In this document: positions 35,641-47,360 of the stretch, piece by piece
Layout: each line of letters begins with the position of its first letter
How positions within the stretch are numbered: the stretch's first letter is position 1
Notes under the pieces: model-generated
Told to the model about the DNA's origin: nothing
Database searches by the model: none
Seen by the model: only the letters and a program-made list of their open reading frames with translations
DNA from: Melocanna baccifera
Lineage: Eukaryota > Streptophyta > Magnoliopsida > Poales > Poaceae
Direction: 5' to 3'
Assembly: GCA_036346265.1 (NCBI GenBank)
Contig: CM070686.1
Coordinates: 28,451,982 to 28,515,981 of the forward strand
Length of the DNA: 64,000 bases
Program-made: the position numbers and the translations under genes

Positions 35641-37140
35641 CGTCTTCAGGTGGAAGGTTCACACACTACACTAGCCATTGCATAACCAGATTTTGATTTC
35701 TAGGCATTGCCCTTGTCTTTAGCACATGTATTTGTTCCAACTTTGATTTTCCCATCTTTCCCAACTAGAGGTAAGTTGGAGCTAGGGACTGGATGGGGTC
35801 CAATATGTTTCTTAAGCTGACTCACATGGAAAACAAGGTGAATTTGCACATTATCTGGAAGCTGTAATTTATAAGCTACCTTTCCCACTTTTTGCAGAAC
35901 TCTGAAAGGTCCATAGAACTTACTGGCTAGTTTCAATGTCTACTTCAATCCATAAGCCGCAATTCCATTGGGTTGCAATTTTAAGTAGACCATATCTTCA
36001 ACAGAAAATTGTCGTTCAGTCCTATTCAAATCAGTGAACTTTTTCATCCTTGATCGAGGCTAAGCCAAATTCTCCTTCAACCAGTTGAGCATTACTTGCT
36101 TTTGCTCTAGGAAATTTCTTGCTTCTTCATCTTCCGGTCCTGGTACAGCCACTTCATTTATCAGTGGTGGAGGAAACCCGTATAGTGCCTGGAAAGGAGA
36201 AATTTTGAGAGAAGTTTGGAAGGTTGTGTTATACCACCATTCAGCCAAGGGCAACCAATTCAGCCATTTCTTGGATTCATGCAAAGCCATGCATCTAAGA
36301 CAAGACTCCACACATTGGTTAACCCTCTCGGTTTGCCCATTCGTTTGGGGGTGATGCACAGTGCTAAACCTTAACTACACCTTCAGAGATTTGAATATCT
36401 CCTGCCACAGTTTACTGGTGAAGATTCGGTTCCTATCCGACACAATTGCAATAGGAAATCCGTGCAATTTAAAAACATTATCCATGAAAACTTGAGCCAC
36501 GGAGTGGACTGAGTAAGGATGTGAGAGGGGAATAAAATAAGCATATTTTGTGAATCGATCAACCACTACAAAGATTACCTCCTTCCCTTTTGAATTCGGC
36601 AAGCCTTCAATGAAATCCATAGATATGTGCGTCCATGCCATATCGGGAAAGGGTAGCCGATCTAAGAGTCCAGGGTAGTGACAATGCTTTGATTTAGAAC
36701 ATTGACATATGGCACATTCTTGAACAAAGGTATGAATCTTCCGTTTCATTCCAGGCCAGTAGAACAAGTTTTTCACTCTTTGATATGTGGCTACCATGCC
36801 CGAGTGACCACCGGCTGCTGATGTATGCAATGAATTGATAATATTCTTTTTCAATTCAAAATCATTGCCCACATAAATCCTACCTTTGTACCTTAGCACT
36901 CCTGAATGGTATGTATACTTGGATTCTAGATTTGGGGTCAAAGACAATTGCTCCATCGACTCCTTGCAATGATCATTAGATTGACAACTACTTTCAATCA
37001 TTTTCATCCATATGGCTGCCATTGAAATAGCCATTGAGCTTGCATCTCTCCTGGATAAGGCATTAGCAACCTTATTTTCCTTTCCTAACTTATATTCAAT
37101 CACATAATCAAACTCAAGCAATCTTAGCATCAATTTATGT
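35641..37140 (-). pseudogene. gypsy integrase and C-terminal pol fragment
   Basis: Minus strand. An RNase H tail (EFDYVIEYKLGKENKVANAL) is followed by the integrase zinc-binding H..H..CxxC region (GGHSG, FYWPGM, CAICQCSK). The core comes next, with Asp in SMDFIEGLP, Asp in VSDRNRIFTS and Glu in HPQTNGQTERVNQ. A stop at about 36375 separates the second Asp from the Glu. A further ORF (35936-35700) has the words FYGPFRVLQKVGKVAYKL and VFHVSQLKKHIG of the domain before the chromo-like tail. The start of this piece touches the CACTA insertion at 37143. Confidence 0.9.
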
Positions 37141-37174
37141 TGGCACTACTACAGAAAACCTAATACTTGACGCC

Positions 37175-37360
37175 AAATCACAAACGGTTTTGTGAAACCG
37201 TCTGTGATGTACATTATCACAGATGGTTTTAATTTGGAGACCGTCTGTGGTGTTTGTGGCGGAAAAAAGAGTATCACAGACGGTTCTTACCGATGAACCG
37301 TCTATGATATTAGAATATCACAAACGGTTTTATATTAAAAACTGTCTGTGATAATCCGAT
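37175..37360 (+). repeat. Left subterminal ACAGACGGTT repeats of the CACTA
   Basis: The motif TATCACAGACGGTT and variants (ATCACAAACGGTTTT, ACCGTCTGTGAT) occur about eight times in alternating orientation, often as short hairpins around AACCGTCT. In En/Spm such arrays are binding sites for the accessory protein TNPA, so these are the likely transposase contact sites. Confidence 0.85.
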
Positions 37361-37706
37361 CAGGTATTTATTGCACGTGTCAGAACCGTATCTGTCTTCA
37401 TTTCTTTCCAGATCTAGCCGGTGCTGCAGTTGGAGGTGGTAAGGCTTTCAGGCCATTTAATTTGGTGGGAGAAAGCTTATTTGGTAGGAGAGTTTTGAAG
37501 ATTCATCAAGTTCTTGATTGCCCTAGATATAGTTAGTAATGAAATTTATTTTTCGTTGCATCAAAATTTAGATCTAGCTAATTTTTTGTGACTGTTATAT
37601 ATACTTTGAAAATCTAGCTAATTTAGATTTAGCTAACCTCAATGCATGTGGTTTTTAATACTAATTAAGTTGTTATATATGTGGCATAATATAGGACCAA
37701 AGCTGA

Positions 37707-40700
37707 ATGTATACTGCAAACCGTATGAGTGAAGAGTACATTAATGGCGTGACTGCTTTTACAAGAGCTACCAAGGAGGATATGTTGAATAAGGGGGTGG
37801 AATATATGTATTCTCCATGCACTGACTGCGAGAATTTAAAGATATTTAAGAATCGAGAGCAGATTGAAGCGCATTTGATTTGGAGGGGTTTCAAAAAGGG
37901 GTATACGTATTGGACCAGTCATGGCGAAGTCAATGATATGCCGCCGGATGACATCGCCGGTGAAGTCAATGATATACCACCAGATGACATCGCCGGTGAA
38001 GTCAATGATATGCCGCTGGATGATGTCGATTGTGATTCGGATTCGGATAGGCTACACGATGACAATATGGATCAGATGCTTTATGATGTAGAAGAGAACT
38101 ATAATAAGAGAAAGTATGTTAAATTCCGAGGCTTGAGGGAGGACTCGGAGAAACCTTTGTTCATGTACTGCAAGTCAAAGTACACGAAGTTTTCAGCTGT
38201 GCTTAAACTATTGAAATTGAAAGCAAACAACGGTTGGTCTGACAAGAGTTTCACGGTGCTACTAGGTCTTTTACCAGACATGCTTCCGGAGGGAAATGAG
38301 TTACCTAAAACCACGTATAAAGCCAAGAAGGTTCTTTGTCCATTGGGAATAGAAGTAGAAAGAATACATGCATATTCGAATGACTGTATCCTCTACCGTA
38401 AAGAGTATACAAACATGCATGTATGTCCGGTGTGCAACGCATCTCGATACAAACGTAACAATCAATCAGATGATGATGGTGAGGGAACAGAGGTGAAAAA
38501 AGGACCTCTTGCAAAGGTGGTATGGTATCTTCCTATAATTCTTCGTTTGAAGCGGTTTTTTGCAAATCCAAATGAGGCAAAACTGCTGCGTTGGCACTCA
38601 GAGGAGCGCAAGAATGATGAAATGCTGAGACACCTGACTAATTCCTTCCAGTGGAGAAACATCGATAAGAGGTTTGCAGATTTCGATGCAGAACTGAGGA
38701 ATATAAGGTTTGGATTGAGTACAGATGGAATGAATCCTTTCAGTAGCATGCGCAGCCGACATAGCACTTGACCCGTGACTCTCTGCATCTATAATCTTTC
38801 TCCTTGGTTGTGTATGAAGCGAAAGTATATTTTGTTGTCGATACTTATCCGAGGGCCAAAGCAACCTGAAATTGATATTGATGTGTACCTAGCACCGTTG
38901 GTGGAAGATCTAAAAGTACTGTGGAACGAAGGGGTGCAGGTATGAGATGCATACAAATGAGAGAACTTCACTTTGCGCTTCTTATTGTTCTGCACCATAA
39001 ATAATTATCCTGCCCTTGCTAACCTATCGGTCCAGAGTACAAAAGGTGCCAAACTTTGTACTCACTGCTTAGATGGTACCGAGAGTGGATGGCTGAAACA
39101 CTCACGTAAAATCGTGCACATGCGTTACTGCCGGTTCCTTCGGAGGGCTCACCCATACAACAAGATGAAGAAACAATTTAACGGATAGAAGGAAGACGGT
39201 TCAGCTCCAAGGTATTTAAGCGGAAAAAGATTTATAATATGGTTAAGGATTTAGATGTTATCCTCGGAAAAGGACGTAAATTGAGGGCTCATGAGAAGAA
39301 CATCTGAAAGAAGAGATCAATATTTTGGGACATATCTTATTGGGAGTACCTAGATGTTCGGCACTGCATTGACGTCGTGCACATAGAGAAGAATGTATGT
39401 GATAGCTTGATTAGTCTCTTACTGAACATTCGTGATAAAACAAAGAACGACATCAAAGCATAATTTGATTTGGCTGATATGGACATTAGGCTTGAGTTAG
39501 CACCGACAAAAATAGATAATGGACGAACATACCTTCCCCCTGCGTATTACACACTATCCAAGACCGAGAAAATAGAACTATGCTAGTGCTTGCATGGTGT
39601 CAAAGTTCCGTCTGGTTACTCTGGCAACATGAAGAAATTATTTCGATGCAAGATTTGAAGTTAAATGGCATGAAGTTTCATGATTGTCATGTGCTGATGA
39701 CACGGATGCTCCCTATTGCAATTAAAAATATTTTGCTGATCAAAGTCCGAGAGACAATCATGAGGCTATGTTATTTCTTTAACACAATTGCTCAGAACGT
39801 CATCGATCCCAAAGGACTAGATGCTCTGCAGGACGACGTGGTGATAACTTTATGTCATCTTGAGATGTATTTTCCTCCTTCGTTTTTTGATTTCATAGTC
39901 CATCTCATTGTTCATGTTGTGTGGAAGATAAAAATGTGCGGGCCCGTATTCCTACGTAGCATGTACCCGTTTGAGAAGTTCATGAGAATTCTCAAATCCT
40001 ATGTACGGAATCGATCTCGACTGGAGGGCAGCATCGTCGAAGGTTATGCAAGCGAAGAGATCATTGAGTTTTGTGTCAATTATATGGATCAGATTCAACC
40101 GATAGGTGTGCTTCAATCTTGTCATGAGGGGAGACTCAAAGGTATCGGAACTATAGAAAGGAAAGCAATCACTCCAGATATAGACGCGTATTCTCAAGCC
40201 CATTTTACGGTCTTGCAACACATGACTGAAGTGGCCCCTTATGTCGACTAGCACAAAGATGTGCTTCAGCAACAGAATTCGGAGCGGCCGAATTATTGGA
40301 TCATGAGACAACACAACAGTCGGTTCAACCAATGGTTGAAGGAGCAAATCGCTAGGAGCCCGTCAAGTGAGATGTTGACATGGTTGGCAAAAGGGCCAAT
40401 ATTTACAGTTGTGACATGGTAAGGATATGATATAAATGGGTACATATTCTATACACAGGCTCAAAATGTAAAGAGCACTAACCAGAACAGCGGTATCCGC
40501 ATAGATGCATTTAGTACCGATGGGTTGAAAAACTCGTACTATGGGTTCATAGAAGAGATTTGGGAGCTCGACTATGTGGTTTCCAAGATCCCCTTATTTC
40601 GCTGCCATTGGGTGCATCTCCCACAGGTGAAGATTGACAAGTATGGTGTCACTACCGTGGACCTCCAACATGTCAAATACAAAGACGAACCATTCGTACT

Positions 40701-40827
40701 CACTAACCAAATTGTTCAAGTTTTCTATGTAACCGACCCGGCAAATAAGAAGCGACATGTAGTTCTTTATGAAAAAAAGAGAATTATCGGAGTAGAGAAT
40801 GTAATGGACGAGGACGAATACAATTAA
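37707..40827 (+). pseudogene. CACTA TNP2-type transposase, disrupted
   Basis: The first ORF (37707-38771) begins MYTANRMSEEYINGV. It holds a transposase-associated N-terminal domain with CTDCENLKIF and WRGFKKGYTYWTSHGE. The TNP2 core follows with LLGLLPDMLPEGNELP, CPVCNASRYK and STDGMNPF. A TGA at 38769 replaces what is usually Trp just after RSRHST. The frame continues to a second stop at about 38943. Further stops are at 39188 and around 39300-39580. The ORF at 39580-40251 carries the conserved C-terminal region (FPPSFFDFIVHLIVHVVWKI, MYPFEKFMRILKSYVRNRSR, DUF4218-like). The ORF at 40525-40827 matches the DUF4216-like tail (KIPLFRCHWVHLP). As written no full transposase can be made. Confidence 0.88.
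37923..38030 (+). repeat. 36-bp triplicate inside the transposase ORF
   Basis: Three copies of a 36-bp unit encode GEVNDMPPDDIA-like blocks in frame. The repeat keeps the frame and sits in an acidic linker between the N-terminal domain and the TNP2 core. Confidence 0.85.
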
Positions 40828-41269
40828 TTTGACGAGTTACCACCTTTTTAAAATGGCATAAGGGTTGACGACAAACAACGTGACGAAACTAGTTACATAC
40901 GCTTGATCATCATGAAGGGATAATTTTCAAAGGAAATAAGCAAGTGGAATGAGAATGTGCGATATATATGTGGACATTTACATTTATGTATATAACAATG
41001 CATGTATGTGATGTGTATATGTGAATTTGCATTTATGTATATAACAATACATGTGTGTGATGTATTTATGAATTTGCATTTATGTATATGTGAAAATGTG
41101 TGATATATCGGTGAATTTTGATAATGAGTCATACATATGTATCTCTATGTTCATTGGGCTGTTGTAAAGAAATACACTAGGCTATTGTAAAGTAATACAC
41201 TCTATGAGGTCTTATTACAGAGCTTGCTGGTTGGTGTAGGTAATAACTCAAGCGCCTGGGAAGGAAAGG

Positions 41270-41345
41270 CTTATTACAGATGGTTCTATTTTAGAACCGT
41301 CTGTGATAAAGTACAGATGGTTCTATTTTAGAACCGTCTGTGATC
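41270..41345 (+). repeat. Internal pair of CACTA subterminal-type hairpins
   Basis: Two copies of ACAGATGGTTCTATTTTAG followed by AACCGTCTGTGAT lie back to back, each able to fold as a short stem. The motif is the one found at the element ends, yet this site lies in the middle, between the two gene regions. Confidence 0.8.
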
Positions 41346-41455
41346 TTTACTCCATAGATCAGGAAGTGTCCCACCGCTTAGTAAAATATCGAACTACGTA
41401 GCTTGTAATTACTCCACAACTTCGTAGGAATTAAGTTAAATGACATGTCGAGCTC

Positions 41456-42974
41456 TTGCAGGATGCACTGAGTGTAGAATCTTCTCAAGGATCATTCCAG
41501 TTAACTAGAGAGAAAGATATACTCTCTGCGACACTGGGAAACAATGAGCACTTGGGTCGTACGAGAGGTCTTGGGCTTTATGTTCCTTGGAAATATGGTT
41601 TCTTAGATAACTCTGAATTATACCGGAGTAAGAAGAGAAACAAATCCGAGCGTGAGGCACAGCTACGAGAGGAGATCAAGGCATCTCTTAGAGAGGAGCT
41701 TGCTGATTACGTCAGAGATGAGATGCGAAGATTTATAGAAAATCAGCAAGCCGCTGCCGCTCCTGTGCTAGCCAGCCCCCCAACCATCAAAGTAGCTGCA
41801 TGTCCAATTCTACGACGAAAAGTGAGGCCAGATTTCCTGCGGACGACATCCTGGTAATAATTATTATCTATGGAATACTCGATCCGTTGATAGGCCTATT
41901 GGAGTAGCTAATTTTGTATTGTTATATAGGTGACTACGAAGTGCAAGCTCCAAGTGAGATATGCCTCCGTTGTCTTGTGCGCTGCTTGAGGTCAGGCATA
42001 TCCGTCCGGTCTCGGGGCCATGGTGTACAGTGCACCGTTAGAGCCAGACTTCGGAAAAGTGAATGTAGATGGTGTGCAAGCCAATTTTGAGGTCGTCCCA
42101 CTATCGAAGCCCCCCAACAACAAGCTCGTGACTTTAGAGTAAGCCATTGGAACCTTCATCCAGTGGCCCAAAGACTTCTTCACCGGTGGCAGGTCCACAA
42201 GGGCAATCCGAACCAGAGCTACATGCACTGGTGTCATCTCCACAAATCCTATCTCCACCACCGCTACCTGCACCGGTGTTTAGTCCACGGGAGCTATTCC
42301 TGGTGCAGCAACTTCCACCGGTGCTATCTTTACAGTCGACCTACAGCCGAGGCATCAACGGTAGCAGGGGCAAATTAAAGAAGACCGATGATGATATCCC
42401 GTACCTGCCATTGACCTGCAAATTCATGTTTGGCGAGCCGCTGATCGTCTCGGAAGAGCGTCTCCTACTCCTAGGACTTAGTTGCTAGAGATTACACACT
42501 TGGTATATGGAACAGACCAATAAACCACAGGAAGAACGGCGCTTACGTATCACTGTCAAATTCAGGCCAGATCATTTACAGCACAACATTTAGGATTGTG
42601 TCTTCGAGGTGACCTTTGAAGATTTATTCGATCTTTACACGCTCAATACTCTCGACGCCTCACTCATTCGATGCTGAACACTGTAAGTGTGTATAATCCA
42701 GTCTCCATTCATGTCATACCGATAAATGTCATATATAATTTGTTGCTTTTGTGTTCACATATATAGATTTATGCTGACTGAAGCTAGATTATCTAAATCA
42801 TCGGTTGGTTTCCTGAACCCACAATTGGTCGCCATGCATACCATCACCGAGGATACATCCTTCGTCGAGAGGTACATTACAGCAGCACTACTGGCTCACC
42901 GCGATAAGGAATACGTACTTATGCCTTACAATCAGAGGTTCCATTGGATTTTAATAGTAATTGTACGAAAATAG
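41456..42974 (+). pseudogene. CACTA second gene region (TNPA-like plus Ulp1-like parts)
   Basis: The ORF at 41456-41857 has EKDILSATLGNNEHLGRTRG, a sequence typical of the second protein of grass CACTA elements, followed by a charged stretch rich in Arg and Glu (RSKKRNKSEREAQLREEI) that looks like a coiled coil. The ORF at 42147-42488 is Pro-rich and ends in a conserved-looking stretch (YLPLTCKFMFGEPLI). The ORF at 42726-42974 carries YVLMPYNQRFHWILIVI, the His-containing core of a Ulp1-type (C48) cysteine peptidase. Stops separate the parts, and introns may account for some of them. The catalytic Cys part was not identified. Grass CACTA elements often carry captured Ulp1-like genes. Confidence 0.75.
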
Positions 42975-43588
42975 AACAAGGCAATATATCTTCATTCCCT
43001 AAGTAAGAATAAAATCGACTACACGGTTATCAGCCAATTAATCGATAGGTAAGTACATTTTCTCCATATATAACTATATTGTACTCTTTCTTTCCTTCCG
43101 AATGACTAAGGCTAACTTTTTCGAATCATGTAGTCGTTCGCCCCTGTACGTTGAAAAGACAGGTCTCTTGACGCAAGGGGCCAACCGCCTGAAATATGTT
43201 AAAATTTTTTTGGTATTCACTAGTACACATTAATTAATCCAATGCAACAGTTAGTAGTAATGCCTCTTGAATTAACATATTCTATTTTTTCACAGTGCCA
43301 CCAGCAGCCGTAGGGCAACACATGTGGATTCTACGTTTGCCACCATATGAGACTACTCCTCGATTCCTCGAAGATCACCAATTCAAAGGCTTGTCAATCT
43401 TCCCATAATTATTTTATACTTATCAGGTTATATATATACGCGCATTGATATTCCTATCGACAGACTGCGTCCATCCTGACAACTGCATTGCAACAGGCCG
43501 ACCTTGCACAAATTCGATGCGAGTGCACGTATTTTTTGGTGGCTGAAGTCATAAACCCAGAAGGACAATTCCACAACAAAGAATGATT

Positions 43589-43789
43589 TTTTTATTGCTC
43601 TATCACTCCAGAATCAAGGTCTCGTGAAAGGAACAATCCACAATCAAGGACTTGTCAGGCTGCACAAGCAATACTTGGATGGCAATCATGCACCATCCAA
43701 GTATTGATTGTGCAGCCTAACAAATTCGTTGATTATGGATCTATTCCTTTCGTGAAACCTCGATTTCGGAGTGATAGAGCAATAAAAAA
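43589..43789. repeat. Long inverted repeat (about 95-bp arms, 10-bp loop)
   Basis: The left arm 43589-43682 and right arm 43693-43789 pair over almost their full length with scattered mismatches. The loop is CAATCATGCA. Both arms include TATTGCTCTATCACTCC and AATACTTGGATGG. The foldback starts just beyond the last coding-like stretch of the CACTA and could give a double-stranded RNA if transcribed. Confidence 0.88.
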
Positions 43790-43924
43790 TACAATGTTAT
43801 CATCTAAGTGTAAATGCAATGTAGATCTTTTGTAATTGTGTATCTTTTTAATGGATATTTTATTTTATTTCAATTAATTGATTTGCCAAATAGACGTTTT
43901 ATGTTTGTGAAATGGATAGTTGGT

Positions 43925-44130
43925 AATCACAGATAGTTTGTAACTAAAAACCGTCTGTGATATTTATAAATCACAGACGATTTGTCGTTAAAAACTGTCT
44001 GTGATATTTACACCATAGACGGTTCGAAAGTCGTCTGTGATAACCTCGTATTATCACTAACCCATAAATTCAAACGGTTCAGAAAACTATCTGTGGTAAC
44101 ATTTTTGAACAGTCTGTGATGATGATTTCT
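43925..44130 (+). repeat. Right subterminal ACAGACGGTT repeats of the CACTA
   Basis: Copies of AACCGTCTGTGATATTTA and TCACAGACGATTTG occur about seven times in both orientations, mirroring the left end. Confidence 0.85.
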
Positions 44131-44142
44131 GTAGTAGTGTGG

Positions 44143-44796
44143 ATTCGTTCACTGATTTTCTACCTAGCCATGAATTGCAAACTCTGTTGATCAGTCTTGA
44201 TTATCAGTCGATTTCCTAAGAAGTAATGTCTCCATCTTTTTAGTGACTCAATAATGGCCATTGCTTCTTTGTCATATGTGGAAAGTGCTACAGCTCTCAC
44301 CCCTAAGGTCTTGCTAAAATAAGCTATGGGCCTACCTCGCTGCATGAGAACAACCCCAATCCCAGTGCCACATGCATCTATTTCTAGGACAAAAACCTCA
44401 ATGAAGTCAAGTAGGGCCATCACTGGGGCAGTGATTAAGCTTTGCTTTAACCCTTCAAACACCTCATCCTAAGGTTCCTTCCAATCAAAACCCCCCTTTT
44501 TCAGCATATCGTGCAAGGGTCTACAAATGAGTCCATAATTCCTAACGAACCTTCTATAGTAGCCGGTCATTCCCAAGAAACTCCTTAGCTAAGGAACGTC
44601 CTTTGGTTTAGGCCAATCTCAAATTGCACTAATTTTTATTAGGATCCATAGCAACTCCTTGACCAAATATGACATGGCCAAAATACTCCACTTGTGAAGC
44701 AACTCTCACACACTTACTAAATTTTGCAAACAGCTTGTTCTGCCGTAGTATTTCCAAGACTACCAACAGGTGTTCTAAGTGTTCCTCCTCTCTTTT
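44143..44796 (-). pseudogene. gypsy reverse transcriptase tail and RNase H fragment
   Basis: Minus strand. The ORF at 44817-44629 starts inside the adjoining LTR A3. From 44796 on it carries EHLEHLLVVLEILRQNKLFAK and VEYFGHVI, the C-terminal part of a gypsy reverse transcriptase. The ORF at 44462-44160 carries the RNase H start LEIDACGTGIGVVLMQRGRP and KTDQQSLQFM. Stops separate the two. The fragment is bounded by LTR A3 on one side and the CACTA on the other, and continues at 37143. Confidence 0.88.
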
Positions 44797-46380
44797 TGTC
44801 GAGACCCAAATATACAAATCCAGAATCTCTGTATATACCGCATTAGTCTAGGATTACGCTAGTGCACATAATGTAAACATAGATAAAATATCGACCATAT
44901 GCATGATTAATAAAGAAATAAAATCAAATATTAATAATTATCATAGTACGACTTTATGATCAAGCTTAAAAATAATAGCATGAAGGACTTAAGAAACTAG
45001 CAGCAGAAAACAAAAATAAGCGTAATAGCCATTCGACATGCCTACAGACAATCGACTAGGGAGCAAAGTCCTAATCCGTGAATTCGTCAAAATATCCTCC
45101 CTCTAGTACCTCCTACTGATATGGTTCCTCTTATTCAACTGAGCAACAATAGGCATAAAGCCATGAGTACATTGTCACTCGACAAGTCATTTGTAACAAA
45201 GATGCAATATAGTATGCAAGGCTTACCAATGGATAGCTCAAATGTTATTTTGCGAAAAGTAATAATTTAAAGTAAATACAATAATTAGATTGAAAGCGAA
45301 CTTGTAAGAAAATGATAATAAGTAACTAATAAAAGAAATTGAATAAACCACATTGAACTACTCGTGAACTAACAATTCATGAATTTAACCACTAGTGAAT
45401 TAATCATTCGCTTTCTCAAAGTTATCCTAACTAAGTTTTATGAAATATCTATCCTTCATGTGAAATCACCAAGTATTATCCATAACCGAGGATACGGCTA
45501 TTCAAATAGTTTTACACTCTGTAGAGAATGTACAACTTTCCCACACGATGTGATCATTCTCGTGCTAAAGAAAATCACAACAAAACTTTTACAATGCTCA
45601 ACTTCAACTCAATTTCACCCGCTAAGCTTTTACCATCCCCCTTGTGCCTCATGAAAATCAGCATCCATGTTCATTACATTGGTGAAATAGACATTAAAAT
45701 ATCATAAATTAATCAGCCAGGTCTATTCAATATTAGATATGTGGTTGCACGGTAAGTCGCAGATCAATGGCGCACAAAGCTAAGTTGTTAAACATTACCC
45801 AGGCGAGACATACACATCCCTCAAAGTGAATCTATACTTTCCCTGTACTGCATGATCACTCGCCCAAGTAAAAACTAAGTTTGTATAACCACCACCAATT
45901 ACACACCAATGTCATAGCACATAAATTTTATAACTGTGGTTACAACCACAATTTAATATCTCATTACATCAATTTAATTAATTGATCACATGTGATGATA
46001 AACCCAACGTGACTATAAGTATGACTAAGTATATTAATCGTACAACCCATGTAATAACTAATATTATATCAATAAATGATTTCCTATCCTATGGTGATAA
46101 TAGTATCATGGAATTCAAACTATCAAGGCAGATTTAAGTAATTTGGACAATAGCTACCAGGCACGAAAGTTTGTAATAAAATACAATATATGATAATTTA
46201 AAATAAAATAATAAATAATAGATTTGAAAACTAGATTCAACATAATCAAATAACATGACTTGTCTTAGCCTAGCTTAGTTAATTGCTCAAGATCTCCTAA
46301 TCTTTGCTTCAACTTCTTTGAAGATGTGATCTAACAAGAGAGAAAACATAATGAAGCACAAAATAAATTCAAATAAAATT
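44797..46380 (-). mobile_element. LTR A3, truncated and diverged
   Basis: On the plus strand it starts TGTCGAGACCCAAATA, the inverted end of family A. It follows the inverted A sequence for about 1.55 kb with many changes, including the palindrome in altered form (CTATTCAAATAG, 45498-45509). Similarity fades after GAGAGAAAAC near 46347, and the GC-rich half is missing. No second flank duplication of CTTTT (44792-44796) was found, so this copy is broken. Confidence 0.75.
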
Positions 46381-46573
46381 TGTGACATTCTAAAATTTGG
46401 ATCCTGGAAAATGTGTAATTATAAAAAAAATCTTATGGAATGTATTCTCTCTGTAGTTGGATCTTATTGGATTTTTCTTGGTTGTTGGTTAAGGTTCCAA
46501 TAAATAAAGATAATGAAAACATAATTCAAAAAGGAAGGTACAACTAATACAAGTTAAATCTAAAATAATAGAC

Positions 46574-46990
46574 GGGAGCATATCTAGTGCAAAAGGGTAT
46601 TTCAGTGTAAACATGCAAAAACACCTCCTGAGCCACCTGATCTGTATTGTACGATTCAGATCTAAAAAGGTGGGATGCCCTCCAACCCACTTAAACCTCT
46701 TTCGCAGAACCCCCTACGAGAATCCCGTTTTCTTTTATTCCTAACCGAGCTCGCTCCTCCCCCGACCCGAGCGTCGCTCCTCCCCCGCGCCGCCACCCAC
46801 CTCCCCCAGCACCGCGTCCTTCCTCCCGACCTCTGGCGCCTCCCCTTCCTCCCCTGGCGCCGCCCCTTCCGACCTCCCCCAGCGCCTCCCCTTCCTCCCC
46901 CGGCGCCGCCCCTTCCGATCTCCCCGAGCGCCGCCCCTTCCTACCCCGGCACCGCCCCTTCCGACCTCCCCGAGCGCCGCCCCTTCCGAC
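46574..46990. repeat. Left terminal inverted repeat of the MULE
   Basis: The first 220 bases pair with 50890-51110 with few mismatches. Beyond that a GC-rich tract of repeated GCGCCGCCCCTTCCGACCTC units follows, whose copy number differs between the two ends. The inner edge is therefore approximate. Confidence 0.85.
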
Positions 46991-47219
46991 CTCCCCGAGA
47001 TGTCTCTCCCTCGGTGGATGCCGCTGCGGTTTCCTCAACCTCTTCGCCCTCCTCGTCAATTTGTTGGGCCACCTCCTCAAGCTGAAGATTCTTCCCCAAC
47101 CTGTGTTCCCGAGGTTTATGTGAATGGTAGCAGGGAACAATTTGTGCAAGTAGGGAACAATTTTGTGTGTGCGCATATGTTGAATGACCCATTAAGTGTT
47201 GTGAGGTTGTTCTGGACTA

Positions 47220-47360
47220 AATATGTTGAACTGAACTGAACTATTGTTCTGAAATGAATTCGTCCCCAATGGCATATGTTGAACTGAACTATTGCAAACT
47301 GAATGGTAGTTCTGTGAGGTTGTTCTGAACTGAACTATTGTTCTGTGAATGGTAGTTTAT
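47220..47360. repeat. Small GAACTGAACTATTG repeat cluster
   Basis: The word GAACTGAACTATTG occurs three times, with GTGAATGGTAG and TGAATGGTAGTTC copies between. It lies in the non-coding 3' part of the MULE. Confidence 0.65.

Larger units (their letters stand above)
37144..44139 (+). mobile_element. CACTA (En/Spm-like) transposon, full length but coding-defective
   Basis: The ends are CACTACTACAGAAA and TTTCTGTAGTAGTG, perfect 14-bp inverted repeats. The 3-bp target duplication TGG is at 37141-37143 and 44140-44142. Length is 6996 bp. Both ends carry subterminal copies of (A)TCACAGACGGTT and its inverse. Two gene regions are present: a TNP2-type transposase (37707-40827) and a second, Ulp1-peptidase-like region (41456-42974). 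It is inserted in the RNase H region of the gypsy element. Taking out the transposon and one TGG makes the host reading frame continuous across the junction. Confidence 0.96.
30486..44796 (-). mobile_element. Ty3-gypsy retrotransposon, interrupted and 5'-truncated
   Basis: On the minus strand the order is reverse transcriptase tail and RNase H (44796-44143), integrase with zinc-binding and core parts (37140-36060), C-terminal part (35940-35641), polypurine tract (32211-32202) and LTR C2. A CACTA element and LTR A2 interrupt it. The 5' half (gag, protease, most of the polymerase and the 5' LTR) is missing beyond 44796, where LTR A3 starts. The end of pol has a WEDADF word typical of the chromo-like tail. 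Stops in several places make it inactive. Confidence 0.85.
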
